Part shown: positions 13,369 through 20,322 of the stretch, in pieces
Position numbering within the stretch: the stretch's first letter is position 1
How the letters are laid out: each line of letters opens with the position of its first letter
Source: a virus
Direction: 5' to 3' (one strand)
IMG/VR virus record: IMGVR_UViG_3300027771_001286
Location: 1-21,480 of that record
Length of the DNA stretch: 21,480 bases
Notes under the pieces: generated by a model
Databases searched by the model: none
The model's input: only the letters and a program-made list of their open reading frames with translations
What the model was told of the DNA's origin: nothing
Program-made: the position numbers and the translations under genes

Positions 13369-14430
13369 CTATGTTCCTAATAAAGTGTTAATCATAGTAC
13401 TACTTGATAGGTAGTCTTTGATTAGTATTTGTTGCTGTTGTTTAATTAAATCTTGATAGTCAGCAAAGTTATCAAGGCGTGTGTTAATAAATTCTACTAG
13501 TTGATCTCTGTGATGGATAAACTGTTCGTAGTTTTCTGTCCATTCTCTTGGATACTTAAACTCTGGTAAGTACATCTCTGCATAACTGCAACGGTCAGGC
13601 ACGATGGGAACGGCCCCTGTAAGTACTGCTTCCATTACACTAATACCTAAATTTTCATGTAATGCACAACTAAAGATAGCTTTACTAGTACCCATTTTAG
13701 CATAGTAATCAGCTTTATCCAAATTCATTTTCTGTGTGATTACCACATCAAAATCGTTTAATAAGTTTTCAGCAATCTCAGGCTGTTTGTCGTCGTTGTA
13801 ACGATGCGGCCACATAACAGTGTTTTGTTTATCTGTGCTTTGATACTGTGTTAGCGAGTCAACAATAAGCTCATGTGGTTGTCCACTACGGATTGCTTTG
13901 TGATGATATTCTTCTGGAATGTTTAAGTTCTTTAAAAACATGCTTCTGTGGCTCTCACTAGCATAATAGTTGTAATCACTACTATGGAACCAACTAGTCT
14001 CAACATGACTAGGCCAGGGCTTTTGCATCTTATAACCCAATATATCACTGGGATCATAAGCACCAGCATGCCAAATACTATGGATCTCTACTGGAATCTC
14101 CAGTAAGTCACTCATGTATTTGATAGGCGTAATAATAAAGTTCCATGCATCAGTAATTAGGAACTTATCACCGGCTTTAATTCTGCCATGACTAAACCAA
14201 CGACTTACTTGTTCAGTTTGCGATGCCTTGTAAACATTAGTTGCCCCAAAGTCTAAAAACGCACCTGAGCTAGTCTTATCTTCAATTCCAGCACCGTATA
14301 CAGTGACCACTTCATAGTCCAGATTTTGCTGGGCAATATTCTTTTGTAGCATTTTAGGAATATTATCATACCATTGTCTTGTGTAACGCTGATCAATAGG
14401 TTCAATAGGGATAATGTAAATGGTGTTCAT
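13369..14430 (-). CDS. GT-B glycosyltransferase coupled to the DpdA homologue
   Basis: This 353-residue protein looks like a GT4-type GT-B glycosyltransferase. The C-terminal half has VMWPHRYNDDKQPE (205-218) and the sugar-nucleotide site FSCALHENLGISVMEAVLTGAVPIVP (253-278), with E259 and E267 as the usual acidic pair. The N-terminal half (acceptor domain) is less clear, with WHAGAYDPSDI around 120-130. The arrangement WxHRxxxDKxPE and ALHExxGxxxxEAVxxGxxPxxP recalls, from memory, the queuosine mannosyltransferase QTMAN (GTDC1). Its ATG overlaps the DpdA stop as ATGA, so the two are probably made together. A role in glycosylating deazaguanine is inference; it could instead modify surface glycans. 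Confidence 0.78.
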   Translation of the reverse strand: MNTIYIIPIEPIDQRYTRQWYDNIPKMLQKNIAQQNLDYEVVTVYGAGIEDKTSSGAFLDFGATNVYKASQTEQVSRWFSHGRIKAGDKFLITDAWNFIITPIKYMSDLLEIPVEIHSIWHAGAYDPSDILGYKMQKPWPSHVETSWFHSSDYNYYASESHRSMFLKNLNIPEEYHHKAIRSGQPHELIVDSLTQYQSTDKQNTVMWPHRYNDDKQPEIAENLLNDFDVVITQKMNLDKADYYAKMGTSKAIFSCALHENLGISVMEAVLTGAVPIVPDRCSYAEMYLPEFKYPREWTENYEQFIHHRDQLVEFINTRLDNFADYQDLIKQQQQILIKDYLSSSTMINTLLGT

Positions 14431-15893
14431 CGTTCATCGTCCTCTTCCTGTGTGCTATCAATGTCAGTATTAACCGGAGTTGCATCACCAAAACTAAACA
14501 AACTATCAAAAGTGTCACTGTTCTTGAGGTTTTTCTTACGGCTTAGTTTCGCAATTAACTTCTCGTGCTTTAGTAGTTCAGCATCAATAGCCGCCATGCT
14601 ACCGCCATAGTCTTTCTCAAACAAACTTTCGCATACTTGACTAAACTCGATATACTGACTTGGAACCCAGGGATTGATACCATGTGTGCGTGTCATTAAC
14701 CTGTTTGCCATCTGTACACTGTCAATGTGTTTGTAGATATTATGTCCCATCATTAAACAATAAGCAAAACTATCCCAGCTTGTTTTACCTTCTTTACCAA
14801 TCTTATTTAGGTCGCCGGGATCATACCAGTTAATATCTTTCCATGTTAAACGCTCACCAATTGGACTATCATCCCAGGGCCAAGGAGCATCTTTACCTTG
14901 TGGGTCCTTTTCATCCACCATGTGTACCATGTTGTAGCCGATACGTTTTTCATCAAAGGTGTTGTGTGTGTAAACCTGTCCATTAGCAGTTGCAATAAAC
15001 GGGCTAGCACAATCCATACTAATAGTAAGATTAGGATTAACATGCTTTCTAATAGCACGTTGCATAGCAGTATACATAACTCCTTGATCTAATCTACCTG
15101 TGCCCAAGAAGTGTATCCACTCTGAGTTTTCTAGGATCTTTAGTTCCTTTAGATAAAGTAATCGACGTAGACTGTGGTTAACCATTGTTTTCTGGATACC
15201 ACCAAATGCCCAGCCACTTGTTTCACCAACTACTGGCAAACATACCTTATCAAACCAATCGTCTGCTTGTGCGTATGTACTACCCTGGCAGACATTTAAG
15301 AACTTCGTCTTACCCTGGCGATGGTTAAAGAAATAGTTGTTATTAGCAATAGTTGCGTCTCTAAACTCGCCATAATCATTAAGTCCACACTTGGGCTTGC
15401 CAGTTACTTCATCAACAAAGTTTAATCCGTTAGTAGGAATATCTAGTACCATACTATAGTCTGCTGTATTCTCTAACCAGTTTAATACTTTGCCGCGAGT
15501 CTTATCCGTTTCAGTACATTCCCCTTCTGGCTCAAGCCAATTGCCTGACCAAACACCCTTGCTAATTTGAAAGCCGCCACTGTCGCCAATTAATGTAGTA
15601 AAGTTCTTGTCGCGGCCATGGATCATGCCTTCCTTGGCTGGTGCTTTGTTCATGTCTAGTTCAGCATGCCCTGCACTATACAATACATGATCATATGTAA
15701 AGTAACCTGCTTCTGGATTTAAGAAGTTTAGCCCTTCAAGACCGTTTTCAAACTTAGCTGGAACTCGGGATGGTTCTACGTGATTAGGATTAACTTGTTG
15801 CTTGCTGACATAACTGCTATAAAACCCGCTTAGTGCTGGAGTAAAGACAGCGTAGTCATGATTCTTCTTACTTAGATCTATCTTGTTTGTCAT
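14427..15893 (-). CDS. dpdA: DpdA-like 7-deazaguanine DNA transglycosylase
   Basis: This 488-residue protein is a tRNA-guanine-transglycosylase homologue of the DNA-modifying DpdA kind, which exchanges guanine in DNA for a 7-deazaguanine base. The two catalytic aspartates are in place: D104 in GDSGGFQISKG and the nucleophile D294 in ISMDCASPF. MVLDIPTNG (148-156), VCQGSTYAQA (201-210), GWAFGGIQ (227-234) and HFLGTGRLDQG (261-271) match TGT core positions. The zinc-binding CxCxxC of tRNA enzymes is absent, and the length exceeds bacterial Tgt (about 375), as in phage DpdA. The last 30 residues are acidic and flexible. It follows a near-consensus promoter and is coupled to the glycosyltransferase by ATGA. 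Which base it inserts cannot be read from the sequence. Confidence 0.88.
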   Translation of the reverse strand: MTNKIDLSKKNHDYAVFTPALSGFYSSYVSKQQVNPNHVEPSRVPAKFENGLEGLNFLNPEAGYFTYDHVLYSAGHAELDMNKAPAKEGMIHGRDKNFTTLIGDSGGFQISKGVWSGNWLEPEGECTETDKTRGKVLNWLENTADYSMVLDIPTNGLNFVDEVTGKPKCGLNDYGEFRDATIANNNYFFNHRQGKTKFLNVCQGSTYAQADDWFDKVCLPVVGETSGWAFGGIQKTMVNHSLRRLLYLKELKILENSEWIHFLGTGRLDQGVMYTAMQRAIRKHVNPNLTISMDCASPFIATANGQVYTHNTFDEKRIGYNMVHMVDEKDPQGKDAPWPWDDSPIGERLTWKDINWYDPGDLNKIGKEGKTSWDSFAYCLMMGHNIYKHIDSVQMANRLMTRTHGINPWVPSQYIEFSQVCESLFEKDYGGSMAAIDAELLKHEKLIAKLSRKKNLKNSDTFDSLFSFGDATPVNTDIDSTQEEDDER

Positions 15894-15923
15894 ATAGTTC
15901 TGCCTTGTTATCTAATATATTTT

Positions 15924-15952
15924 ATTATATGATTATTTAGACGATTAGTCAA
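15924..15952 (-). promoter_or_regulatory. Near-consensus sigma70 promoter upstream of dpdA
   Basis: On the minus strand TTGACT (15947-15952), a 17-base spacer and TATAAT (15924-15929) match consensus at 11 of 12 bases with ideal spacing. The -35 overlaps the stop region of the aminotransferase gene. The leader to the dpdA ATG would be about 25 bases. CTAAATA (15934-15940) lies in the spacer and resembles late-promoter elements described for T4-like cyanophages, so the site could also be read late. It would make dpdA, the glycosyltransferase and folE early genes. Confidence 0.75.
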
Positions 15953-16550
15953 CATTAATATTGATCTTGCTAACATCAGGATATGTCTTTAATTGTGATT
16001 TCTTGTTGGGCAATTCATCCAAATGTTGCATCATATCAATGCCTTTCGCAGCATCTTCTAGTCGCATGTTGTAATGGTAACCAATAAACCAACTTTTTTG
16101 GCTTTGCCAAGGCGAATGTTCGTTAACTATACGGCCATCATACGCCATTGGTTTAAGAGAAAAGTAGTCTCCTCTTTTATCGAGTAGTATAGCACCGCCG
16201 TGGCCAATAGCCAAACGTTTGTCCCAACCAAAGCTCACACATTGCTGGCGGCCTGGTACGTACATGTCTTTGTCAAACGCTCTTGCACTATCCCAGATAT
16301 TAGTAGGAGCAATTCGATACTCATAATCCCAATTAACTTCTTTATCCCAATATATGCTAAGTCCTAACTTATGCATAGTCATTGGTATACTAATATAAGT
16401 TTGGTGTGGCAGTATAATTGGTCCTTTATATTTTTGATGTCTTAAACATAACTCTATAGCATGCGTACAACTATCTGTTAGTACAACATACGGCGCACCA
16501 GTATATTTGCTTATCATTGCTTCAAATTTGTCTAATACGTCAAAATTCAT
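15945..16550 (-). CDS. Half-size DegT/DnrJ/EryC1/StrS aminotransferase-like protein
   Basis: This 201-residue protein has the PLP-fold core of the DegT family, which aminates nucleotide-linked keto-sugars: LTDSCTHAIEL (24-34), the LPHQTYISIP segment, IWDSARAF with D87, the PLP-lysine region SFGWDKRLAIGHGG with K111, and YNMRLEDAAKGIDMM (160-174). Family members are usually 360-400 residues; the C-terminal small domain is missing, and the next gene starts 50 bases on. Either it is a functional minimal form, as I recall from other phages, or a truncated relic. The open frame, operon position and ATGA overlap with the upstream oxygenase favour a maintained gene. Confidence 0.8.
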   Translation of the reverse strand: MNFDVLDKFEAMISKYTGAPYVVLTDSCTHAIELCLRHQKYKGPIILPHQTYISIPMTMHKLGLSIYWDKEVNWDYEYRIAPTNIWDSARAFDKDMYVPGRQQCVSFGWDKRLAIGHGGAILLDKRGDYFSLKPMAYDGRIVNEHSPWQSQKSWFIGYHYNMRLEDAAKGIDMMQHLDELPNKKSQLKTYPDVSKININVD

Positions 16551-17074
16551 CTTAGATGTCCTGTTATTTGTAATGTGTAACGATCTTCTAAACCAATATT
16601 AGCTGCCATGTGCTTAACGTCGCCGAACCACCAAACATAGTCGCCTGCTTTCCAATGAGTAACTGGGTTGCCACTAATCTCAAAATAGTGACCACTCTGC
16701 CAATCTTCTAAGAATACAACTACCCGTTTAATGTTGTGTAGTTCGCATCTAAACATCTCTCTGTATCTTGTGTATATATCGCCATGCATTGGGAGAATAA
16801 CTCCGGTACCCATACGATAATAACTTGTTCCAATATCATATACATTGTATTTCTTATAGAACCAAGAAACAATTTCGTCATTCCATGTAGGTTGTAGGCC
16901 ACGCATGTCACACATTGCACCAGTGTAGTGGCTATCTGGGTGAACGTATCCTTGATCTTTCCATAGTTTTAAATCATCTGGGTTGTTAAACTTTTCCTGA
17001 ATATAGTCTAATCCGATATACTCATTGTCCCAGAACGGCTCCATACGACCTAGACCCCATTTATCAGTGATCAC
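16547..17074 (-). CDS. 2OG-Fe(II)/cupin-type oxygenase, Asp-hydroxylase-like
   Basis: This 175-residue protein shows a jelly-roll oxygenase pattern: YRMGTGVILPMHGDIY gives an HxD pair (H97, D99), and GDYVWWFGDVKHMAANIG gives distal H155, followed by EDRYTLQITGH with R165 as the likely 2OG anchor. IKRVVVFLEDW (115-125) and HYFEISG form the strands between. This resembles the aspartyl/asparaginyl hydroxylase group and small phage 2OG enzymes. The start is uncertain: the GTG chosen overlaps the dehydrogenase by 11 bases and has a GGAAA site, but M11 (MEPFWDNEY) is an alternative. It lies between sugar genes, so hydroxylation of a sugar or base is possible but unproven. Confidence 0.72.
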   Translation of the reverse strand: MITDKWGLGRMEPFWDNEYIGLDYIQEKFNNPDDLKLWKDQGYVHPDSHYTGAMCDMRGLQPTWNDEIVSWFYKKYNVYDIGTSYYRMGTGVILPMHGDIYTRYREMFRCELHNIKRVVVFLEDWQSGHYFEISGNPVTHWKAGDYVWWFGDVKHMAANIGLEDRYTLQITGHLR

Positions 17075-18317
17075 GAGTATTTCCGTAATGTATTACTTTA
17101 ACGTAATCACTGTTTTTAGGAAATTGTCTCCATGGATCAACAATGACACATTCTGGATCTAACTCACAATATAATCCACTAACGGTTTTTTGTTGTGAAT
17201 ATGGATAATACTTGTAAGTTGTATTAGCACTATGGGCTAATAGTACAACTGCTTGGAATGGACCAGGATCAGGATGGGTAAATGGATCAACTAGGATTGG
17301 TGGTCTTCCAGCTTCGTTAAGGTAATGTGCTACTAGTAAACTATAACTTCCGTCTACGTATTCTACTCCTGGCTTATATGCTACCCCGTGAATCAATAAA
17401 GGCAAGTCATATTTCTCTGCTTGCTCTAGTAGAAACTTAGCCATATTCTTTGCTTGTTTTTCTCTAGCAGTCATAATGCTATCAAACAAATCGTACCCTA
17501 GATCTAATTCTTGTGCCATCCAGCGTAGTGCAATATTATCTCTTGGATGGCATGCTCCGCCATCGCCCATCCCTGCTGTCATATACTGTGGACCCATAAT
17601 ACGTTGTGTACTACGGGCAAGTGCATCAGTGACTATGTCAACATCCATGTGTCCAATTTTTAATGCAACGTCTTGAATCATATTAACTAGGCTTAGTTTA
17701 GCACTAATAAATGTATTATAGAATATCTTAATACTCTCAGCTTCTTCATATGTACCTACTACACACCTTGGATGATTTTGCATAATGCTTCCATAGAACT
17801 TAGTTAATACCTCAACATCATCAGATGGTTTAACCGGATGGCTGTATCCAAGTCCAGTTTCTGTTCCGATAATAATCATCTCAGGATTAACCATGTCCCA
17901 CGCAACACTTCCCATAGCAATTAAGTATGGATTGTATACAAACCTTGCTTGTGTAATAATAGGTGCAAGTTCTCTGCGCACTGTGCCAGGCAGTACAGTA
18001 CTAATTAATACAACAAGAGTATTTTTGTCTGCATAATCATTTACTTCTGCTAACACCTGTTTTACGGGATCGTAGTCAAAATCTTTGTTTGGCAAGTGTG
18101 AAGTGGGCTTACTGCCATCGTAATCAGGATGATGAGGCGTTGGAACTGCCACAAAGACAATGTCTTTATCTCTGGTTGCTAATTCTAAATCAGTAACAAT
18201 ATTAATCTTAGTACTAGTTCGGTCATATATATCGTATCCAGATACTTCGTGCTGGTCTGCCATTGCTTCGGCACAAGGTAATCCTAGTTTTCCTAAACCA
18301 ATAAATCCTATCTTCAT
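17064..18317 (-). CDS. UDP-glucose/GDP-mannose 6-dehydrogenase family protein
   Basis: This 417-residue protein is an NAD-dependent four-electron sugar-nucleotide dehydrogenase, oxidising a UDP- or GDP-sugar to the uronic acid. Motifs: NAD-binding GFIGLGKLGLP (4-14), VAVPTP (57-61), VLISTVLPGTV (103-113), NPYLIAMGSVAWDM (129-142), the central helix ESIKIFYNTFISAKLSLVNM with K197 and K207, and catalytic C256 in GDGGACHPRD (251-260). The length fits the family (about 390-450). The Asn-Glu usually seen in the central helix is Asn-Met (212-213). RBS AAGGATAA precedes the ATG. It belongs with the epimerase and aminotransferase in a sugar-nucleotide operon. The exact substrate cannot be told. Confidence 0.9.
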   Translation of the reverse strand: MKIGFIGLGKLGLPCAEAMADQHEVSGYDIYDRTSTKINIVTDLELATRDKDIVFVAVPTPHHPDYDGSKPTSHLPNKDFDYDPVKQVLAEVNDYADKNTLVVLISTVLPGTVRRELAPIITQARFVYNPYLIAMGSVAWDMVNPEMIIIGTETGLGYSHPVKPSDDVEVLTKFYGSIMQNHPRCVVGTYEEAESIKIFYNTFISAKLSLVNMIQDVALKIGHMDVDIVTDALARSTQRIMGPQYMTAGMGDGGACHPRDNIALRWMAQELDLGYDLFDSIMTAREKQAKNMAKFLLEQAEKYDLPLLIHGVAYKPGVEYVDGSYSLLVAHYLNEAGRPPILVDPFTHPDPGPFQAVVLLAHSANTTYKYYPYSQQKTVSGLYCELDPECVIVDPWRQFPKNSDYVKVIHYGNTRDH

Positions 18318-18321
18318 TAAA

Positions 18322-19146
18322 TTATCCTTGAATAAGCTGATCTATTCCTGCAAATACATCAATGCTGGGTTTATACCCCAGTTCTAATTTCGCTTTGTCT
18401 ACACACATCGTTCCACGTTTGGGGTAATCCATGTCTGCTAATTCCACTTTAACTGTGCCACTGCCAACTTTCTCGCAGATATACTTGGCGACATTTTCTA
18501 AATGGACTGCATTGCCGTAACTAATATTGTACACTCTGTTTTCAGTGGAAGACATTCCTAGTATAATACCAGCAACAACGTCATCAACGTGTGTAAAATC
18601 AAGTTGATTGCTATGGCCTTTTACTGTGAGTGTTTCGTTGTTACGTGCTCTTTCGATAAAGAAAGGCATTACTCTTCTGGGGTCATCGTTTGCCCCATAC
18701 ACTGCCGTGGGCCTAATAATAGTCCAATAGTCGTGTAGTTCACGGACAATACCTTCGCCTGCTAGTTTAAGTTGCCCGTACAGGTCAATAGGAGCCTTGG
18801 CACTATATTCATGGACGCTATCACTATCCCAATTACCATAAACCATGCTACTGCTGATGTATGTAAAATGTGCCTGTGGATAGTTAATTAGACTATTCAT
18901 TAGACCGCTTGTCATAGTTTTAATGGCTTCTTTTGGGTTTTGTTTAACAGCCTTAAGATTAGCCTCTGCCGCTAAAAATACAACATGACTAAAGTTAACG
19001 TCAGTGATAAAACTGTACTCATTGTTAATATCTCTATTAGACTTTTTGTCTACGACACTTACAAAATGCCCTTGATCGGTTAATTTTTGTTTAAGATGTG
19101 TGCCGATGAATCCATCGCCACCAATAAGCAATACTTTTTTGGTCAT
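18322..19146 (-). CDS. NAD-dependent sugar epimerase/dehydratase (extended SDR)
   Basis: This 274-residue protein is an extended short-chain dehydrogenase of the UDP-glucose epimerase/dehydratase type. The NAD site is VLLIGGDGFIGTHL (5-18), the catalytic region is YISSSMVYG (96-104) with YGQLK giving Y123 and K127, and IIRPTAVYG and LDFTHVDDVVAGI are the usual later motifs. It is a little shorter than typical GalE (about 330). It would epimerise or dehydrate a nucleotide sugar, upstream of the dehydrogenase in the same operon. The start overlaps the previous stop as ATGA. No GalE-specific residue lets me choose between 4-epimerase and reductase. Confidence 0.87.
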   Translation of the reverse strand: MTKKVLLIGGDGFIGTHLKQKLTDQGHFVSVVDKKSNRDINNEYSFITDVNFSHVVFLAAEANLKAVKQNPKEAIKTMTSGLMNSLINYPQAHFTYISSSMVYGNWDSDSVHEYSAKAPIDLYGQLKLAGEGIVRELHDYWTIIRPTAVYGANDDPRRVMPFFIERARNNETLTVKGHSNQLDFTHVDDVVAGIILGMSSTENRVYNISYGNAVHLENVAKYICEKVGSGTVKVELADMDYPKRGTMCVDKAKLELGYKPSIDVFAGIDQLIQG

Positions 19147-19400
19147 GTGGTTTTTCCCATCAATCCTACTAGTAATTTACTCTCTTCATTACGGAAGCAT
19201 AAGTTAAGTTTGTCTGATCCCATGCCTTCCCACCACCAATCTTTCTTGTAGATTAGACCATGATTTCCTAAATAATTAGAAACAGAAGCCAACGCATCCA
19301 CAGAAGTGTATCCAGCGTTTAACGCACCGCCTTCTTGAGGAAGATGATTTGGGCGATCACTAAAATCACTTATGGATACACTTACTGTGTGATGGAACAT
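19143..19400 (-). CDS. Small hypothetical protein
   Basis: This 85-residue protein (MFHHTVSVSISDF at the start) is not recognised. It has a polar N-terminal half with PQEGGALNAGYTS and an aromatic centre (KKDWWWEGMGSDKL), ending in a short hydrophobic strand (KLLVGLMG). Its ATG directly follows the stop of the preceding 72-residue gene, and its stop overlaps the epimerase start as ATGA, so it is part of the sugar operon by position. The Trp triplet could be a ligand or membrane-interface patch, but this is speculation. Confidence 0.6.
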   Translation of the reverse strand: MFHHTVSVSISDFSDRPNHLPQEGGALNAGYTSVDALASVSNYLGNHGLIYKKDWWWEGMGSDKLNLCFRNEESKLLVGLMGKTT

Positions 19401-19619
19401 TTAGTAGGACCGTGGACCAAATATATTGGCTCCACAGAGTTTAGCATCGCGCATCCAGTTATTACTGATACGTTTGCCATCTTTAAGTAGCCTATACTGC
19501 TGATATGTTACGTCTTCTGTATTGTATAAGGCAGCCTCATTATAAGGGTGTCCAAATACTTTGCAAAAACGCAAGTAGTCAGCTAAGTCGTCGAATACTT
19601 TCTTAGTTTGAGTTGTCAT
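19401..19619 (-). CDS. Small hypothetical protein
   Basis: This 72-residue protein (MTTQTKKVFDDLADYLRF) has a first amphipathic helix (residues 6-18), then FGHPYNEAALYNTEDVTYQQY and a C-terminal KRISNNWMRDAKLCG. It has two isolated cysteines. It starts one base after the stop of the upstream PTPS-like gene and abuts the next gene with no gap, so it is co-transcribed. I do not recognise a family, and the weak GAAAG RBS gives modest support. Confidence 0.6.
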   Translation of the reverse strand: MTTQTKKVFDDLADYLRFCKVFGHPYNEAALYNTEDVTYQQYRLLKDGKRISNNWMRDAKLCGANIFGPRSY

Positions 19620-19620
19620 T

Positions 19621-20067
19621 TTACATGTCTTTCATGTATTGGGTTAACGAGCCGTTCTCGCCATCTTCACTTACATCAATAATAACGTCCCGGCTCGGAT
19701 AACGTTCATTAATTTGTAAATATAGATCATCGCTGATCATTTCACAGCTTTTAAAATCTAGTGCAAGTATACCACTATCCGCATACAGGGACTCAAGCCA
19801 ACGTTTAAATTGGATAAACTCAATGTCACGATCGTCGTGGAATACTTCTATTGATACCTTAAATTTAAAAATATGTCTATGAACATAACCTAAAAAACTT
19901 ACATCATATTCATCGCCAGTTGCTAAACGAGGATCGTCTAACGCTGCCGGGTATTTATGCAGGCCTTCTTTCTGAAATGTAACCCAAATCATTTTCTTTG
20001 CTTTTAACATTTTAGTTTTAAGTGCCTCTTCTCGCATCTTGTCTAGTATAAATTCATCATGTCCCAT
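19621..20067 (-). CDS. Conserved T-fold (PTPS/QueD-like) phage protein without the catalytic Cys
   Basis: This 148-residue protein is conserved in T4-like phages, from memory, and seems to share the PTPS/QueD fold. H37, H63 and H65 (GLHKYPAA, then YVHRHIFKFKVSIEV) are spaced like the zinc ligands H23, H48 and H50 of mammalian PTPS. IEFIQFKRWLESL (82-94) fits the strand-helix after them, SCEMISDDLYLQI (107-119) fits the PTxE helix with E109, and DVIIDVSEDGENGS the C-terminal strand with its Glu. No cysteine sits before the HxH pair as in QueD. It may bind a pterin, act in the deazaguanine pathway, or have lost catalysis. The homology is inferred from motif spacing alone. Confidence 0.7.
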   Translation of the reverse strand: MGHDEFILDKMREEALKTKMLKAKKMIWVTFQKEGLHKYPAALDDPRLATGDEYDVSFLGYVHRHIFKFKVSIEVFHDDRDIEFIQFKRWLESLYADSGILALDFKSCEMISDDLYLQINERYPSRDVIIDVSEDGENGSLTQYMKDM

Positions 20068-20081
20068 TTGAGTATCTCTCT

Positions 20082-20321
20082 TTAATGTAAGGTTGTATCT
20101 ACGTCCAAAGACTCAGCTTCGTATGGCTTAACGTCTGCAGATGTATCTTGGATTGTTTCCATCATCCTGTTAAATTCATCTTCGCTTAGTACTGTTTTAT
20201 ACAAACGCATTGCTTGTCCTAGCAATACACTTGCTACTGCTATTACAGAATACTCGCCTGCTAACCGCATGTTTACTTCAAATGACTTGTTAAACAACTC
20301 GTCTAATTCTTTTTTATCCAT
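20082..20321 (-). CDS. Conserved small T4-like phage protein
   Basis: This 79-residue protein begins MDKKELDELFNKSF. I preferred this start to one 66 bases upstream because GGGAG lies seven bases before it and the overlap with the previous gene disappears. It is mainly helical, with RLAGEYSVIAVASVLLGQAMRLYK (20-43) as a hydrophobic central helix that could be buried in a bundle or touch the membrane, followed by an acidic tail (KPYEAESLDVD). I recall similar short proteins in marine T4-like phages but no function. It lies 15 bases upstream of the PTPS-like gene. Confidence 0.7.
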   Translation of the reverse strand: MDKKELDELFNKSFEVNMRLAGEYSVIAVASVLLGQAMRLYKTVLSEDEFNRMMETIQDTSADVKPYEAESLDVDTTLH

Positions 20322-20322
20322 T

